Of a stretch of 64,000 bases of DNA, positions 22,235-35,300 are shown one piece after another. The DNA is from Clavelina lepadiformis. Its lineage: Eukaryota; Chordata; Ascidiacea; Aplousobranchia; Clavelinidae. Each line of letters opens with the position of its first letter. Within the stretch, counting starts at the first letter, position 1. The notes below the pieces were generated by a model. The model had not been told where the DNA came from and made no database searches. It worked only from the letters and a program-made list of their open reading frames with translations. A program made the position numbers and the translations under genes. The stretch spans positions 22,506,001 through 22,570,000 of the forward strand of contig NC_135242.1 of assembly GCF_947623445.1 (NCBI RefSeq), in the 5' to 3' direction.

Positions 22235-24677
22235 TTAATCTTCTTCATCGTCGTCCTGACCGTCAGCGGGCGCATCTTCCCCTCTATCCCCGACCTTGCC
22301 GGCGAGAAGACTCTGTTGGACGTTGACTAGCATCTTCATCTCATCTTCGCGCGCGTGCAGCTCCAGGTTCTCCCGGACAACTTTTCTGTTCTCGCTGAGG
22401 AGAGTCTCGTTCGTTGTCCGGAAGCGATCGTTCTCCGACCTCAAGGAGCTGTTGTTGTCTCGGAGTTTAAGATTCTCGCATCTCAGCTCCTGGTTTTCAT
22501 CCCGGAGCGCTTGGTTCTCTCCTCGCACCTGCATATGACGTCAGAATGATTGTGTATGACGTATATATGATAAACAGTGGTTTATAGTAAACTTATCATA
22601 GTTATATTTTTTCTACACTCGCTAGATTTAGATTTAGCTTCTTCTTGGCTTTGGTTCGTTTGATTTTCAGCTATTATGCAAGAAAGATTTTAAACCCTAA
22701 AACGAATCTACCAAGGTGTAATGACTTAAATGGTCCTCATTGAACTTTACAAAGAAAATATAGTTTATAGGCCACTACAGCTTGCTTGACGAATTAACGG
22801 CAGTGTCAAGTAGCAATACTCAGTTAACATGTTCAAGTAACAGTAAAGAAAAAAAGTCTATAGGATCAAGGATCATTTACAAAAGAGCCATGACCTCACC
22901 TTCATATTTTCGTTTCTCATGTCTCCTGCCTCATCCCGAAGTTTGATGTTGTCGGTTCGAACCTTCTGGTTTTCAGTCCTGAGAGCTCCGTTCTCGTTCC
23001 TCAGGTCCTGATTCTCGACTCTGAGTTTCTTGTTTTCGTCGCGAAGTTTCGCGTTTTCACTTCTCACCTGTTCGTTTTCATCGCGCGTTTTCAAACTGTC
23101 GTTGCGAACATCGATGCTGTCGCGTCTGTGGAGGTCAATACGCGATCAGCTTATGATAAAGTTGTTACATAATCAACTTCTTCAAGTTACGCTTAGAAAA
23201 CTTTTAAGTTATGTGAACCCAGAAGGACCAGAACTACTGTATACACGACACCATTTCGTAACAGGCTTACACGTTTCCTAATACATTAGATATTATTAAA
23301 ACCAGTTTGTGTTTGTTTGTGTTATTAGTTGTATTGATTTGTAGTTGGCTGTCTGAAGAACACCAACCTGACAATTTCTCCGTCTGAGCGAATCTTGCTC
23401 ATTTCTTCCCTTAGTTTAGCATTCTCTGCCGCCTGTGACGCATTTTCATCCTTCAGGCGCTTAACATCCCGTTCCATATCCAGGATCATTGACAGGTTAT
23501 CATCTTTGTCGGCCTGAAGAACTTGGATCTTCCTCAGCATCTGTAGCAAAGAGAGTAACAATATCAATAACAAAGCAACAACAGTGTCCACATAATTGTC
23601 TTGCTTGTCACGTAAAGCTTATCGCTTTGTCTGTAAAATACTTCATAATGTAAAATTATTACGCTATAAAGATTGCCATCCTTACGTCCATTCGCTCCTC
23701 TTCTCCGTCCAAATACCTCCTGATGTAATCGATCGCAACTTCCTTTGCGATGCGGCGCGACCTCTGGAGAAAAAAGTTTCCGTGAGGTCTTAAAATTTAA
23801 GAAAAAATCACAGCACATGAACACAAGTAGCTGCACCCGCTTTCAACCTGTTTAAACTGTTTTGTCACAATTGATGCATTATGACTCATCGCTAATCATT
23901 GAAACGTTTCAGTCACTTACAGGAGGACTGTGAATACCCGAATCCATCTCTTCTTTGATAACGCGTCTGTTCCACTCCATCTTGGCAGCGGTGCTGTACT
24001 GGAGCTGCTTGATCTTGTCCGGGTCGGTCAAAAATAACATGACGTCATCATCGTTTCTGAATATTTGGTAACATTTTGATTAGTTTGAATCGTTGTTATT
24101 ATTTCAAAAGAAAAATGGCTAACTGGTCTTAGTGGCCTGTCTTGTCACTTGTAATTCAGAGCATTTCTTTATAAATACTTCATCTTCATTAAAAACATAA
24201 TTTTATGCTTTTTTGAACTTTTTCAAATTTCCCGCCAAAATTTTTTTGGTACTGAATAATTCATACAGAAAATATGCCCTACAATTCACCTTGTTCACTC
24301 AGGCGTGGCCTATTTACGCAGCTCATTGTTGTTAACTGAATGGCGAAAGATCAAAGAAGATGAAGGCTTTCGTCATAACGTTATAATAGCCAATTGTCAT
24401 TTGCGCAAACAATATAATTACTATTTCGTCACCTTAACTCACATGATACAGACATCACCGATTTTTCATTCATTTTTTCCAGAAATAATAATTATCTTAA
24501 TTCTCAGTGAATAAATTGTAAAATCTGTAAAACAAAACCACCTCACCTGTATTGGATGCGAAGTACACTGAGAATGTCAGTTAGCGCGGTTTCCCAGCTC
24601 TGATGAGTTATGGGGCTCGTGGCGTGGTAGGTTGTAAGTGCTGATGACGTCATACCTCTTGGACTGAGCTTGCTCAT
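22235..24677 (-). CDS. Unrecognised coiled-coil protein with 23 near-perfect heptads
   Basis: I do not recognise this gene. On the minus strand the coding exons are 24677-24547, 24056-23921, 23763-23686, 23540-23368, 23125-22900 and 22528-22235, all in phase, giving 345 aa. The N-terminal part (about 1-115) is probably globular, with WETALTDILSVLRIQY and a DPDKIKQLQYSTAAKMEWN stretch. From residue 144 to 304 the chain is an unbroken run of 23 heptads of the form L-R-x-E-N-x-x, continuing in register across two introns. Placing Leu at d puts Asn at a, Arg at e and Glu at g, which points to a parallel dimer zipped by Asn pairs and Glu-Arg salt bridges. The C-terminus is acidic and ends DGQDDDEED. 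The start follows an acceptor 16 nt upstream. It converges on DPAGT1. A cytoskeletal or ciliary role is possible but unsupported. Confidence 0.8.
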
Positions 24678-27600
24678 AATAGGTTGATATTCCCTGCAAA
24701 AGCGAGAGGGTTAGAACAAAAAATTACGAAATTTTTTCATAAAATCGACTCCAAGTCCCCCTCGCAAAATCACCCAAGCAATGTGGGGCATAGCTCGGTT
24801 GACGTTTGTGCTTCATTTAAAAAGCGTCTCTTAGCTTTTCATCTAAAACTTTTAACTGTCTTTTACTGTTCTGAAACGCGTATAAGTTGCGTCATCGCTT
24901 ACGTCAGACTTTTTGCAGGCGAGCTTGTCAGGGATGCACTTCCGTTCCAGTGGATCGAATCGCTCAGTAAAGACTTGCTCATTGTCGCAAAGTAGCCTCA
25001 AAATGAAAGCTCAAAACCGAATTTATTGAAATTGTAAAAATATTGCATAGTTCTTTCCCGAAACACCAGAATAACAACGCCGTTGCTTGATTCCTTGAAA
25101 AGGCTTCTGCAGCAATACGACGTCAGCAAAGCGCCAGGATTACTACACAGGCTTATACCATTGCCCTTGTCCCACTCACAATGGCTGCCCTCGCGTTCTT
25201 TCCATCGCTTTTGCTTTCAAAAAAAGAGGAATAATTCGGGTGTTTTAGGCTCAAGTATTTTCGACACAAAACCACTTAAGACCGCAACGCGATTTGCCAG
25301 CCCTTATAATTACTCTACTATTGTATGACTGTGTCATACACGATCATTTAATACATTGAATGAGCAGTGAAGCTCTAATGAGTTTTCGAGAGTCCTGTAC
25401 CTTCACGATGATAAACTGTGCCTCTGTAACTGTCTGAATTATTTCATTTTCGTCGTACTCTTAATGTAGCGAATTTCTTTTACATTCTAATTCTGCAACT
25501 TGGTTTATAAATGCGGAAACCTTCAGTACCTGGAACTTCACTAATTTAAATTAAACCAAAAACTAAATTTTAACCTTGTTTTTCGAAATGGTAACATGCA
25601 TATTTCCGCTAAAAAGAATATTACCTGAGTAGTTAGATCAAAGTATTTTCGTATTCAAGCCATTTATAATTGTAGAAGAAGATCGCTACAAAGTTAGTTA
25701 CAACTAAACCGTGTAGAACAAGAAGCGTTCGACAACGACAGGACCAAGGTAGTAATACTTTTAATCCAAATCTCAAGTACCAAGCACTCATGTTTGAAGA
25801 ACGTATAAACAAGAGGTTTTGATGGGAGCACAAATACCTTTCAAATTTGTCTCGTGGTATAACCTGGACCGTTGTACTTGTCACTTGCGGGAGACCGGTG
25901 CTGTCAATCTAGCGGTGCGTGGAAATAATGATTAAATTCAAAAGCAAACCCAATATAATTTAAGAAATCAAATTATAGCGGTTCCACAAGAGATTTTTAA
26001 ATATTTTAAAATATTTGTTAAACACTTTTGAAACCATTTAAAGTCCTCTACAGCTATCGGATTTAGGCCGTCATCAATAGTTTTACTGAAAGAAAATTTT
26101 GACATGTTTACCGAAGATGAGTTATTATCCTCGATACTTTGTTTCAGAACTTGCCACGCAGCAAAAATCAAGATAAAAATATTGGCAGAATAATCTTAAA
26201 CGGGCTATTTAAATAGCAACAATCTTTCGATTGTAAAACAACTAAAAAATTTGCAAAATCACTTCAAATAAAAACAGAACCAAATCTTTGGATCTATAAC
26301 TCTGATTCTCCGCTAGATTCTAGATCGCTTTTCCTGAGACGCTGTTACTTGTATAGCTGTGCTGTTTGTATTGCAAACTAAAGGAACCAAAACAACCAAA
26401 TTTTCTAAACATTAGAAGCACAATGCTCGAACACCGGTCCCCGATTTAAATGTCTATTGAACAACCATAAAGGCAAGTAACAACAGTAACTAACAATTCT
26501 AAACAAAGTAAGCTTTTACGGATTATTTGAAATATTTTAAAAAGGATAAAGCGATCAACAAAGACTAATAGCCCTATAATCTGTTTCAGTTATAGCCTAT
26601 TGTTTGTTATCTTTAATGAGATGCCGACCTGTAGGGTTAAGTAAATAAAACAAATTCACTTAGACAGAATATCAAAGAATATTAAGCTATTTAGACCTTA
26701 ACTATTATCGAGAGCTTTTCACATTTATCTTTGTCAATATTATTTTAACTTACCTTTGATTTTAACCTGTGTTGGCTTCGACAACAGTTAAAGCTTGTTA
26801 TATCACACTCATTAAATTATCAGCCGCTTTCCAAATGTTTGTTGGTGTCGCCTGTGTTGTAATTTGCGAAGATCTCCGATCGTAGTGTAGCGTACTTGGG
26901 TGGGAGCCTGGTAGCGTCACCAAGCTGATTTAGTCTTGTTTATAGCATTGTGTCTAGTTCTCTGATTACATCCAATATATCGGTGTAATAAGGCGCTATT
27001 AAATGCTATGAACAACAAGAGAAAGACAACAAAGGAATTCATGAACAGTTTAAAAGTCCATTAAAACGGGCCGCGATTAAAGAACGAAAGACAATCGTCG
27101 TCGTGGTTACAGCGTTCTTTCCGACAAAGCCAGTTGAAGAAATGTTGGTGGCAAAATTTTGCTCGATGTGTAAAAGGTGAAATTCCATTGTTGCAAAATA
27201 TTTTGGAATTTCAGAAAGGTCAAATTAGTCTTCACTCTTATTCGATACAAGTTGTGGTTGCTTTCGTCTTCAAACAATGTGAATTTATTTACAACACCAT
27301 TTATTTAATGAAATACGGAGCGATGTATGAAAGAAACATTCTAAATCGCTTCAAATCGTAAAAGAACTTATTTTGCACACGCCGTGTTTATTTCAAACAC
27401 GTCACTACGTTGTGATAAAATAATCGCGTTATTAATCCCTATATATAATATGACGTCATAAAGAATCTATAAATAATGAAATTAACGTTGTTTATGTTGC
27501 GCTAAAAGTAGAATGTGTCGTCCAGGAAAGTTATTTTGGTTCTTACCAACACGAATATCAAGTAAGGTCGATTCGAATGAACGAATCAATATGTGAAAAT

Positions 27601-28573
27601 AAATGGCGATTGAGAACTTAACGTCGGTTAATAAATGGATTTGAATATAGGGAATATTTTCTTGACTTTTAAGCCAATCCACCATGATCAATACTTTCCA
27701 TTAATTTTGATACAGATATAGGCGATGCCCAAAGCTTTCGTTTAGGCGATATTCGGTCAATGACGTATTCGGGTTGGGGTTGGCAGCGTCTCATCCCTTA
27801 GAGCTTAAGACAATATATTGCAAAGTCACTACCTGCATTGCATCCCCAAAAGTATTGTTGTACTCGGTAGACTATAGTAAAATCCTTTCTACTCTTGCTC
27901 TGCATTTATTGAAATGACGCCAAAAACGCGTATTCTTATTAATTATTTATACTTTTATACTTTTTCATTCATATTTATTATCTCGGTAGATGGCGGTATG
28001 AGTCTACTTGGCTTTGTTCTTGTTATTCTTTCGCTTGTCAGGCCAATAAAATAATTAATTGATAAAATATGATATTGCTGGATTTAAGACGTCATCAAGC
28101 ATTTCAAGCTGTATTAGGCGTCTTGGCGCCAAAACACCGAATAGTATAATTACTTTTTTCATCTTTCCCTTACACCAGAGACATCTGAAAACCTTAATGT
28201 GACAATCGTGTTTTCAAATATTTTAATGCACTCTTTTCTGTCAGGTTAGAACTTACGTTATCATGGTGTTTAGTTTTTAAATTTTGGTACTAATTTTATA
28301 ACATATGTTTCTTAATTTATCATGAACATGAACTTCTTTCAATCCAAACTTCACTGAGCATATCTGGGTCGATTTGTCCGTTTTCAGTCAAGATAGCAAT
28401 GAAAATAATAAAAAAAAAAAAATACTGTAAAAGCATTTCTTTTAAAACAAACACAACAAACAACCGATCGCGCTTGCAACGAGAAAAGCGTCTTAACTCA
28501 AGGGAAAAAGATCTGTGCAGTGTTTTATAAAAACTCCCTTTTTAAAAAGTGAGTGTGTCCCGCAGGCAAATAT

Positions 28574-28581
28574 CTTTGATC
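28574..28581 (+). promoter_or_regulatory. TCF/LEF-like site CTTTGATC
   Basis: CTTTGATC matches the TCF/LEF core. It lies 3.8 kb upstream of the Hhex start, and a GATA-like AGATA (reverse strand) overlaps its left side. A single match is weak evidence on its own. Confidence 0.25.
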
Positions 28582-29067
28582 GCAATCCTATTCCAGGTAT
28601 CGTCTATCATAGATGTCTTTGAGCAGAAGCCGACTCAATCCACTTTTGTGACGTAATAAAGTTGAATTTGTCAAGCTTCACAGGGAACAAAATTTTTGAC
28701 GATGCCACTTACAGTGGAGTGAGCAATAGATTAGGACTTGTGTAAATTGTTTCCTGTTTGGAGCACGTTATACCGGTCTAAAACATCTATTGGTCGCTAT
28801 GATCAATTAAGCGATAAGTGCTTATTATGACGTCATTATGCTATTCACGAAGAACTTTATTTTACATAAAGAGCTCGTTTGTTAAAGACACAATAGCTTG
28901 TTAAGTTACGATTCATGTAACGCTGACGTCACAAGGGGTGCTTTTGCGGTCCTCGTGAATAGCATGGTTTATGTTTTTTATTGGTATAACAGAAACATGA
29001 TATCGGTTTATGGTTTATATTTTATAGTTTTCAAGTTCTTTGAAAGTTTAACATGTTTGCTTTCTTA

Positions 29068-29275
29068 GGTTTGGTGGCTTCACTTACCTCCCATCATTAT
29101 GACAACTCACCATGATTAATTTTATGTTATAGCATCACAGCAATCAACATCTCGGATATCTTATGCCCTAGGGGCCTTTTTCCTGATCGTTGATTGTTTG
29201 TGAGCGTTTTGTTCCTGGTTTAGCATGATACAACAAGGTTAGCACCGTATTTTTGGTTCCAGCAGTCAACGGTGA
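29068..29275. mobile_element. Dispersed foldback repeat, copy 1
   Basis: This segment aligns by eye to 55548-55720 in the same orientation. Both share GGTTTGGTG near the left, CGTTGATTGT in the middle, ACAACRAGGTTAGC to the right, and CAGTCAAYGG at the right end. It has no coding capacity and is clearly diverged from copy 2. The class is unknown. Confidence 0.6.
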
Positions 29276-29281
29276 CAAGAG

Positions 29282-29306
29282 AACAACAACAACAACAACA
29301 ACAACA
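29282..29306. repeat. (CAA)n microsatellite
   Basis: About eight consecutive CAA units lie directly after the right end of the foldback repeat. Confidence 0.9.
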
Positions 29307-30541
29307 GAACGATACGATTTTTACCAATACGTTGAACATGTAACACCACGACCTTATATAATTAATCAATCGGTGTTTGGTTAACATTGATGGTAAAAAC
29401 ACCAAAGCTAGGGCTTTTCAGCTCACATGTCACGGCAATTAGGGACAATTCCGCCAATTACCACCAATCAGTTTCAATGAAAGCTGTTCAAATAAACTAA
29501 AGGATTTCAAGTACCGCCTGGTGGCGTTACTAAGCAATCGTTATCATTTGTATCAAGAGAGTTTATTTAAAGAATTAGCCTCCGAACATCTTTTTTTGTT
29601 TATTTTTTTGTCACAGCCTCATTTTGAAACTTTGCTGTAAGCCATCAACTTAAAAAAGAATTATTAGCTGATTGTTATGAACTCCTAACTGGAGTAATAA
29701 TATAACAGTGTTTTTATTTTTTTTAACTTTAATTCTGACTTTTAAATTAGAGAAATTAGGGAAATCATTTGTGATTAACTTTTACAAACCCAGATCATGA
29801 GCAAGCGCTTGCTAGGGTTGTTGTTTTCTGTCTTTATCTTACTTCGAAACATTCTTGTTGGAGCCAACATAGGTCGGAAGATAATGTTAAGTACTCTCAG
29901 AAAATCGGCAAATATAAACGGTATTTTCGTCTGCTGGTTCGCAAGTGGCCAATTAACGCCGTACAATCACATTTCCGGGTGCACAATCTCCAAATTGTGC
30001 ACCACTTCAGTTCCTTTCTACGATCATTAATTAGACCACTTCATTCGATAGATCATTGAAAGGTTTTTGTGACGAGATAAAAGGTAATTGTTAACAGCTT
30101 GAAAATGGCATACTTCGCCAAAAACGTGGCTAAAACAAAGGAAAAACGTATTTTAATTTTTCATTTTTGTTTTCCTATTTCTGTCAAAAAATCTTTTCAC
30201 GTGCAGGTAGATGACGGAATCAATGCTGTTTGACCATTGCAACGGTGCATTGGTTTTTAGATAATTTCAGGACAATCTTCAAACAGTAGATATCAAAAAT
30301 AGTGGAAAAATTGACAGTTTCACAAAACTAACCGAAATTTAGGTAAGCCTTATGTAATAAGAACAGCTTTACATAAACGCGGAACTCTTTTTAAAACAAA
30401 TTTATCATAAACTTTTCATCTCTCTTTTAATCTTTTTTGGACGTTATGACGTAACAATACAAAACGTTTCGTCACAATGGCTGGTTTTGTTTTGCCAATT
30501 GGTGTCGTAATGTGAGTGGATAGCTTTTGTGTTGAGACGAT

Positions 30542-30602
30542 ATCAAAGCAACTAACGTCCGCTCAATTGCGTATGAAAACCAAACATCAAAGATATTTGT
30601 AA
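30542..30602 (+). promoter_or_regulatory. Paired TCF/LEF-like sites upstream of Hhex
   Basis: Two ATCAAAG cores in the same orientation, at 30542-30548 and 30596-30602, lie 1.7 kb before the Hhex start. ATCAAAG is the core of the TCF7/LEF1 site, and Hex genes are endodermal targets downstream of Wnt/beta-catenin in chordates. Use here is inference. Confidence 0.35.
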
Positions 30603-31772
30603 CAGGGATTTCATAATGTTACTTTTTCGGCCCATAGCAGCTCATGTGAGCTACTTCACGACAAATTGTAACTAAAATATAATATACACGTGAGGCGTAA
30701 ATCAATGTTGAAAAAACTGAAACTAAATGAATTTAAATGTGATTAAATTTATATTTTCAAAGTAAATCAAAATGAAAAATCGAGTACTTTTGAATGTTGT
30801 TTTCCGCCAAGCATGTATGATGTAACTAGTTTATTGTGTTAAGCTTATTGTTAAGATCAAAGAGAAAGCTATCCGTGTGGACCAAAAAACAACAAATAGT
30901 CATAAGAAATCCAAACAAGGATATGAGGCGAATAATTCTCAAAACTACTCGCCGGCGTGGGAGCAAATTTTACTTTCAAAGGCTCCGATCTTTTTCCAAG
31001 CCTAGACTTCTATTAGCAGTCTTAACATATAAAAGTATCTTTTCAAAACGCCTTGTATTTCTACTTGTGGTTTTAGTGTGTTTTAGTGCATTTTTTTCTT
31101 GGAAAAATAATCTCAGCACAGCATTAGCCTACATTAGCTTAACATATTTTACATTTTTGTTACATACGTTACAAGTAAAATTCAAACAAAAATACGAAAG
31201 CTTTTACTGATTAACAAATAGTACATTCTCTGTACGAGCGAACAATGCTTGGAGTTACGGTTTCCTTATTAAATTTTCCATCGATGGTATCCAAAAAGTC
31301 AATGAGAAAAGTATTACTTTTTTATTTGACCACAATATTGTAGGAGGTGACTGCCTACTAAGAGCATTGCTTGTGCATTGCAAACAAGATATAGTCATTA
31401 TTAGTCAATACCGGTACAACACATAACCAATCTATAACACTAAACGATTTTCGATGACTGGGTTTCAACGTATCTATTGGTATGTAAAGTACAGTAATCG
31501 TACGAAATTCGTGGATTTTTCAACGTGAAGTATCAACTGTCTATGGTGTAACTTTATCTGTCCGAGATGTCAAACGTAATAAGCAAAACACACGCAGCCC
31601 GTTAGAATCGTTGTAATGTGTTCACCATTCAGCCCAGTACCGGCATTCTTGGCTGAATAAATCCGCAAAACAGGCGAGCACGTCGCACAGTGTAACAGAG
31701 GCTGCTCCTCTCTTCTCTCATTCGTCAAAGAGAATATGTTTTTCGCTTCCTGTAACGAGAGAGCTCCTGTTT

Positions 31773-31892
31773 ATGGCAGCCCAGCAAACCATGCGTCGAC
31801 ATGCACAGTCGCAAGCAGCAGTTAACGTGCAGATGGCTGTGTTAGAATCGGGTCGACCGCGTTTGTATTATTCGCTTGTGTGGACATTCTGA
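31773..31892 (+). other. Short ORF (39 codons) in the probable Hhex 5' region
   Basis: An ATG at 31773 opens 39 codons beginning MAAQQTMRRHAQSQ and ending TGA at 31892, inside the least AT-rich part of the upstream region. It could be an upstream ORF if transcription starts before it, or simply part of a promoter or enhancer. No family is recognised. Confidence 0.2.
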
Positions 31893-32305
31893 TTATAACT
31901 ATGCACATTTTAAATTGCTAAAACAAAATGCAATAAGTAAGCTAGGTATCATAGCTAGCTAGGTATAGCAGTGATAAAGGCAAAAAGTAGTAAAATATTT
32001 AAGCCGTTCTAAAGTTTGTAAAAGATTAAGACTTTTTACAGATTCTTATCTTGACTTTTAGGTTATGCATTTTTGAAGTGGTGGTAGACAAGTTGCGTTA
32101 GATGCATCAGTTTTAGTTGAATGACCACCAGACAGATATATTGTACAAAATACGAAGCACTAAGACTGAGTAAAAACATATAACAGGTCACTTTTGTACA
32201 GCAGCCAACAAAGCAGGGAAACCTGCTGTTCCGTTTTGAACATTAAAATCTTGTCAGAAACTTTTCTTCAAATTTGTTAAAGTTACGAAAGAAAATTTCT
32301 ATTTC

Positions 32306-32307
32306 AG
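32306..32307 (+). other. Splice acceptor in the Hhex leader
   Basis: A pyrimidine-containing stretch ending ATTTCAG at 32307 lies 33 nt before the start codon. It could receive a spliced leader in trans or join an upstream 5' UTR exon. There is no in-frame ATG between it and 32341. Confidence 0.4.
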
Positions 32308-32340
32308 ATCGAAATTGTAAAGACTTGTTTGTGGTTAATT

Positions 32341-35300
32341 ATGATGCAGTTTGAGAACCCGATCCAAGCCAATTACTCCGCCCCCGGTACGGGTATGACG
32401 TCAACACCATCCTACGTCAATCATCAACCAACCCCGTTTTACATCGATAATATCCTGGCCCCAACTCCCACTGCCAGCGAAGAAACTGACGCTTCGGCCA
32501 CTCCAGGTGCGGCCAATGGCCTCAGCAATGAGCAGGACCATAATGGTTTAGTGGCGCTGGCGTCCGCATCACCAAATGGCCACATGAACAGCATGATGCA
32601 ACACCAGCAGGATCTTTTGGTGCCCCAGAATGGTCCCTGTTTGCAGGACTCCGTGCCGCCCAACGACATTAACGGTCTAAGGCCCGGTAATTCCCCTTAT
32701 ATACCCAATCATTCTGCCGCTGATAGCACGGGTGCGAACGTGTATTTGAACCCCACGTCGCCAAATTTGCCCCCTGGCAGCTCACCCCCACGTCATAATA
32801 TTACTAGACCCATAGTTCCGACCCCTATACAGGCTGTGCCGCCTCCTCATCATTCAGGAATGCTAAATTATCCAGGTCCCGGGGCGTTTTCCAGACCATC
32901 GACGATCTACGACTCACCCAGCGGGATTCAGGCCGCTTATAACCCGGCGCCACTTCAATATAATCCCGGTCATTACGCCACCTTGCCACCACCGCACGCA
33001 CCGAGAATGGACCCATATTCTTACCCAAGTTGGATTGTTGATAGACCAACTTCGTTCAACAAAGGTATGAAAGATAAAAGTTTTTCACACGGTTTCCTTT
33101 TAATAATGTCTTTATGTTATGACGAAATATTACATCGGAACTCAATAACCACGTCATGGATATTTTAAATTAAGTTTCGGGTTTATGCCAGTTCCGTCAA
33201 TACTGTGGACACATGGTGGACAAAAACTTTCGAACAATATTTTTTGTTAATATTTATCACCGTGCCCGTACTAGGTTGCAACACAACCCGAATAAATGAG
33301 AATTATATCGCAGCAAATTCTAAGAAAATAATAACATTTTAGAAAATTGATTTTAAAATTACAATTTTAGATACTGTTTTAATTTTTAGCATAGAGTCGC
33401 ATTTTATTTTCAAAAAATTATTTGATCCGTCTCCTTAAATATGGCGGCGCTTGTTTTTCTCGGATACGTTCACCTGAAATCAAAGTGAACCCGGTCGGAT
33501 GAGATCAATTGTGACATCATAGGTGAATTTAGAAACAGAGGTGATTCCACTGAAAGGTTGTCGCTAATATTTAGCCAGAGTGACAACTACCTGTTCCTTA
33601 TTTGAGGAAACACTCATTATATATAGGTCATCATCCCTAATTCATTTTTAGCACCATGCCTTCAATCAAATCCTTTTAACGTATTTATGATGTCAAAAGA
33701 GAGGTTATAGATCAATCATATTTCGATGTGGAAGTATTTATAGCTTTGTTCTGGGATAGACTTTAACGGGAAAGGAATTATTACGTAATATTTACCTTGT
33801 TTGCGTGGTTCTTATAGTTTTTATTGTTTGGTTTTAAAAACTTGGAAATAATGTGATCACGTGGTCTGATAATTTATTTCTATAAAAACTATTGGAGGTT
33901 AAGTTGTCATATATTTTCATAAATAAAAAAATTCATTCTGCAAATTTTTTTACGTTTTTTTCGTAATTGGTAATAAATATTGCCTAAATGCTAAAACCCA
34001 TTTTTGTTTTGTAAAGTATCGGAAATATTCTCCATCTACTTCCAGCCTAAATGTTCATTAACTTTATAAGAAAAGTGGGCTTGACAAAAATAAAGTCAGA
34101 CTGTACAAAATACACCGAACACTATAAACTTGCGCATTGGAAACAAGTTAAAAGCTGTATAGCTCGTGTGGTGTAGGCTCGGTATAAGTCTTGCAAACTG
34201 CAGCCTATGCGTTTACTTGTGGAAGCTTAAAGTGTTGAATTACAGGATGTGGTCTATGCCAAACCAGACCCTTTATGAGCTTAATGGGTTATATGGCAAC
34301 CTTTCCTTCTATTGCGACAAAGTTCTTTCAATAACTTATTTGCATTAATGCATATTCATCATCCTTAATAAATTGAATCATAATCAGAATTGCCTTCATG
34401 GCTTAGAATGTGGGTTGGCAAGTTATAAACTCTTGAAAAAAATGAAGCAGTATAACAGCAGCCTATACACCAAATCAATTTAACCCTTTCTCGAATATTC
34501 AAGTTGTCGCATATACCTAAAAAATAATATTTACGTCACAATGGCAAACGTCGCCTGAAGTTGCAAACGACAGGAGTCTTTCCCTGGTCCAAGAGCGTAC
34601 ATTGGTGCCGGTGTGTGAGAGAACATGACAAAATGGTGATGTCCGGCCGCCAAACAAAGTTATAGACAGCACGGCACCGGCAACCCTAGCTAAGATATGA
34701 AACCTTGTTACAAGATAAACGAACAGAGCGGCAGAATGTCGCGAGCTGTTACAGGCTTCGACGACAATTTTATACATTCTTGTTTGTCGATGCAATTAGT
34801 AGCTAGAGCATCGTTTTGTCGACTTTGCAACAAATATAACTTGCTGTTTAAAATTTTCCTGGTGGCATTTAGTTTTTTTTTTTGAAGTTGAAACAAGATA
34901 GAAAAAACTTCTTTCATAATCTGAGAAAATAGCTTTTGCCAAATTAATCTTTTTTTTATCAAATATGCAAAGTGTCTTTCCCCAAAATCAATTTTTTTGC
35001 AAGCAGTGGTAATTTATGGTTGGACAAATTGTGCTAAAACTTATTTCAAACTCTGCCCCCTTTGCATGACATCTTAAACATGAAATATTTTCTTAAAACA
35101 ACTGAAGGAGTAAACTTATTTTTGCGAAAGCTCGTGTGGAAAAATCAAAAATAAAATTAACCTTCAGAGTGCCAACCTATATCTTGTTATGTATTTTATC
35201 TTAAACAATGCACCTTTACCTGTCGTTTTATCGTCATAATAGTATCTAATGTTGTGAGACAGACACTCATTGTGATGTAACAAAGTTGTCAAATGTCCGG

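Larger units (their letters stand above)
24678..32340. other. 7.6-kb non-coding region upstream of Hhex
   Basis: This lies between the start of the minus-strand coiled-coil gene and the start of Hhex, so it contains both 5' regions. No spliced gene can be assembled. Open frames are short; the longest, with its first ATG at 30923, is doubtful. The region holds a foldback repeat (29068-29275), a CAA microsatellite, TCF-like sites near 28574, 30542 and 30596, and a less AT-rich segment at about 31600-31900 that may be the Hhex promoter. Confidence 0.6.

Noticed and set aside
22296..22549. Plus-strand frames opposite the coiled-coil exon
   Set aside because: They are antisense shadows of the LRxEN repeat exon and show only the mirrored 21-bp periodicity.
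24684..24995. 103-codon plus-strand frame near the coiled-coil start
   Set aside because: It overlaps the antisense of the leader region and has no homology; a GCAG acceptor-like site inside is not followed by a usable exon.
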